From Bradyrhizobium sp. AZCC 2176 (GTDB taxonomy: Bacteria > Pseudomonadota > Alphaproteobacteria > Rhizobiales > Xanthobacteraceae): 64,000 bases of DNA. Location of the stretch: NCBI RefSeq assembly GCF_036924645.1, contig NZ_JAZHRX010000001.1, positions 868,001-932,000 on the forward strand. Reading direction: 5' to 3'. The translations under genes and the position numbers were made by a program. The notes beneath the pieces were generated by a model, which was not told the origin of the DNA, made no database searches, and was given only the letters and a program-made list of their open reading frames with translations. Below, one piece after another: positions 62,573 to 64,000 of the stretch; positions within the stretch are counted from its first letter, which is position 1; the number at the start of each line of letters is the position of its first letter.

Positions 62573-62806
62573 CTAAAATATCGAAAACAACCCCATGCAA
62601 AGTAGGATTGTGGTCGTCGGCATGGATGCTTTGGGCGATTCCCTCAAAACCTTTTGACACGTCGGGCAAATCAGGGGCACTACTCGATCATCGCGCCATT
62701 TGTAGAACCGCCCCTGGCCCTGCCCGACAAAGGGTTGTTCGGCGCGATTGCAGGCAAAATCCGGACAATTGAAGTTGCACCGGCTCGCGCGCGGTCGATC
62801 ACTCAA
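62573..62806 (-). CDS. Small cysteine-rich protein, zinc-ribbon-like
   Basis: A 77-residue frame from TTG 62806 (GAGGTG upstream) contains CNFNCPDFAC followed, some 25 residues later, by LICPTCQKVL. The two Cys pairs separated by FYKWRDDR suggest a zinc ribbon. It ends in a hydrophobic tail of uncertain value. I do not recognise the family; it may be a true small gene of Bradyrhizobium. Confidence 0.4.
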   Translation of the reverse strand: MSDRPRASRCNFNCPDFACNRAEQPFVGQGQGRFYKWRDDRVVPLICPTCQKVLRESPKASMPTTTILLCMGLFSIF

Positions 62807-62851
62807 TTCACCTCGCCGAAATCGTTGAGAACCAGCTCTTGTCGTAAGTGG

Positions 62852-63271
62852 CTATGATCCGTCACGACAAGTGCTCACCAAGTAGATGCTGAGCTCGTTT
62901 GTCTTGATCAGATCATAGGGATCGTCCACCCCTTGTTCGCGCAGCCATTTGATTTGTAGGTCGTAGGCCTGGCGCTCAAGCGCGGCGAGACAAGGCAACT
63001 CTATCTTGTTGAACCGCTGCACATGATGCACCAGTTCATGCAACAGGGCGCTCTTCTGCCGCAGATCATTGGGTCGCCACTCCTGAGGCAGGTAAATTGA
63101 GGCCTCGTTGCGATTATAGAGCGCTTGCAACTCCAGCCCGCTATTTTCCGGCGAGCCATGTCGCATTGCCATTTCCGCCGGTGTCACGAAGTGGATCGGC
63201 GGATGATCGGGAGCCGACAAACCGGTCTGGGCAACGATCCATGCGATGTAGATTGCGATCAGACTATTCAA
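62852..63271 (-). CDS. Putative zinc metallopeptidase-like protein (DUF6647-like)
   Basis: A 139-residue protein read from TTG 63271, because GGAGG lies 8 nt before it; an in-frame ATG at 63445 would add 58 poorly conserved residues. The product starts with a hydrophobic segment (SLIAIYIAWIVAQTGLSAP), then carries the HExxH motif in LLHELVHHVQRFN and a later acidic stretch (AYDLQIKWLREQGVDDPYDL). It resembles a family of short secreted proteins with HELVHH. Proteolysis is not shown and the third ligand is not certain. Confidence 0.6.
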   Translation of the reverse strand: MNSLIAIYIAWIVAQTGLSAPDHPPIHFVTPAEMAMRHGSPENSGLELQALYNRNEASIYLPQEWRPNDLRQKSALLHELVHHVQRFNKIELPCLAALERQAYDLQIKWLREQGVDDPYDLIKTNELSIYLVSTCRDGS

Positions 63272-63401
63272 GGGAACGACCTCCTGCAGCAAGACCGCAG
63301 TCCCCGCGCGGTGCAATGCCGCGGATGAATCAGGACCATCGGTCAGTTCGAATGATGAAGCGCAACGGCTTGCACCATCGCGCAAGCTGCGTTGTGCTTC
63401 G

Positions 63402-63806
63402 CTAATCGTACAACGAGGATATTGCCTGAGAGGCCGTGGTCTCATTCTCGGAAGCGCGCGGCCAGATCGTCCCGGCGACGATGTGAATGATTAAAAATGC
63501 CACGGCCACGGCCACGAGCCAGCCCATCCCGTTTCGGGCAGAAGGCTGAGCAGGCAACCTCGGTTGAGCCGGCCTGCTGCTGACGAGCATTTCCCGAGTT
63601 TCGGAATCCTGGTTCGATTGGCGCAGAGCGGATTGCTCGGAAGACGCGATCAAGTGTTCGTATTGACGCAGGATTCGACCCGCCTGAAGGCGCCGTGAGC
63701 TGTGCAGCGCCGAAGTGATAAAAGCGAAGAAGCTTCGCCTTTCCTTTTCGACGTGAAACGAAGCGAGAGGCGGCAGTACGGCCGAAGGGCGCGAAGTGTT
63801 TTTCAT
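63402..63806 (-). CDS. Small hypothetical protein with a C-terminal membrane helix
   Basis: A 134-residue protein with a basic N-terminal half (SALHSSRRLQAGRILRQYEH) and one hydrophobic helix near the C-terminus (GWLVAVAVAFLIIHIVAGTI). No domain is recognised. The start ATG 63806 has only a weak ribosome site. The order N-cytoplasmic, C-terminal anchor is likely. Confidence 0.6.
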   Translation of the reverse strand: MKNTSRPSAVLPPLASFHVEKERRSFFAFITSALHSSRRLQAGRILRQYEHLIASSEQSALRQSNQDSETREMLVSSRPAQPRLPAQPSARNGMGWLVAVAVAFLIIHIVAGTIWPRASENETTASQAISSLYD

Positions 63807-64000
63807 TATCAGGACACCACGGTAGATTGATGATTTGATGCGTTGTCAGCACAATATCTGGAACCAATGGCCTCGACGGCTGACCGCGCGATGGCGGCAG
63901 TTGCAGGGGCATAAGCTCCCAGGACAGTGCACGATGTCAGGCAATAGATCGCAGCAGCCGCATCATCGGAATCGCTGATGCCGCGGAACCGATTATGGCC

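Overview
The window reads as an alphaproteobacterial chromosome of the Bradyrhizobium/Rhodopseudomonas type. The basis is high GC, a kdpFAB operon, an NAD-linked formate dehydrogenase with a fused FdsG-FdsB subunit, a furoate (hmf) gene set, many orphan Bug/TctC-type solute-binding proteins, and dispersed palindromic repeats of the kind common in Bradyrhizobium (for example 18129-18213 and 49354-49402). No species was confirmed by search.

Layout. 1-2901 (minus): kdpB (partial), kdpA, kdpF and a 27-residue membrane peptide. 3275-5576 (plus): CorA-type transporter and a LysM protein. 5625-15923 (minus): a formate/oxalate module made of an NtrC-type regulator, its sensor kinase, an OFA-family transporter, fused FdsGB and FdsA. 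Just after the kinase gene lie two 13-bp palindromes spaced 22 bp apart, and downstream of them a perfect -24/-12 sigma-54 promoter facing the transporter. 16019-24202: molybdenum-cofactor maturation genes (tusA, moeA, mobB, fdhD, mobA, a MoeA-PBP fusion and a short MoeA paralogue) with one FAD monooxygenase. 24381-26639: two convergent solute-binding proteins separated by a long hairpin. 26811-26886: tRNA-Ile(CAT).

26904-30978 looks like a transposon-like unit without a transposase. It has 21-bp perfect terminal inverted repeats, reiterated subterminal repeats, and cargo of a TetR regulator, a thioredoxin-reductase-like oxidoreductase, a methyltransferase and a DUF7660-like protein. A further related end lies at 30990-31130.

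31525-39417 is the most striking locus: a TonB-dependent receptor, a CobN-like chelatase with a signal peptide and C-terminal membrane anchor (so probably periplasmic), an ExbB/TolQ-like protein and a DUF2149 protein, the last three joined by TAATG stop/start overlaps. A DUF1007 gene is divergent. The short shared promoter region carries a Zur-like dyad. The layout resembles the Bacteroidetes hmu haem operon and a zinc-responsive Pseudomonas aeruginosa locus; its ligand here is unknown.

39827-51469 (minus) is a near-contiguous hmfG-hmfF-(ThDP enzyme)-araC-hmfA-B-C-D-E array for furan carboxylate breakdown, with a divergent LysR gene and an FMN 2-hydroxy-acid oxidase. 54314-62386 holds three TctC-type binding proteins, a GntR regulator and a sugar-acid-type operon (two enolase-superfamily dehydratases, an FAH-family protein and a D-2-hydroxyacid dehydrogenase). 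The right edge has a putative metallopeptidase and a small membrane protein.

Several parts are linked: formate dehydrogenase and the HmfABC hydroxylase are both molybdoenzymes, and the Mo-cofactor genes lie between them.
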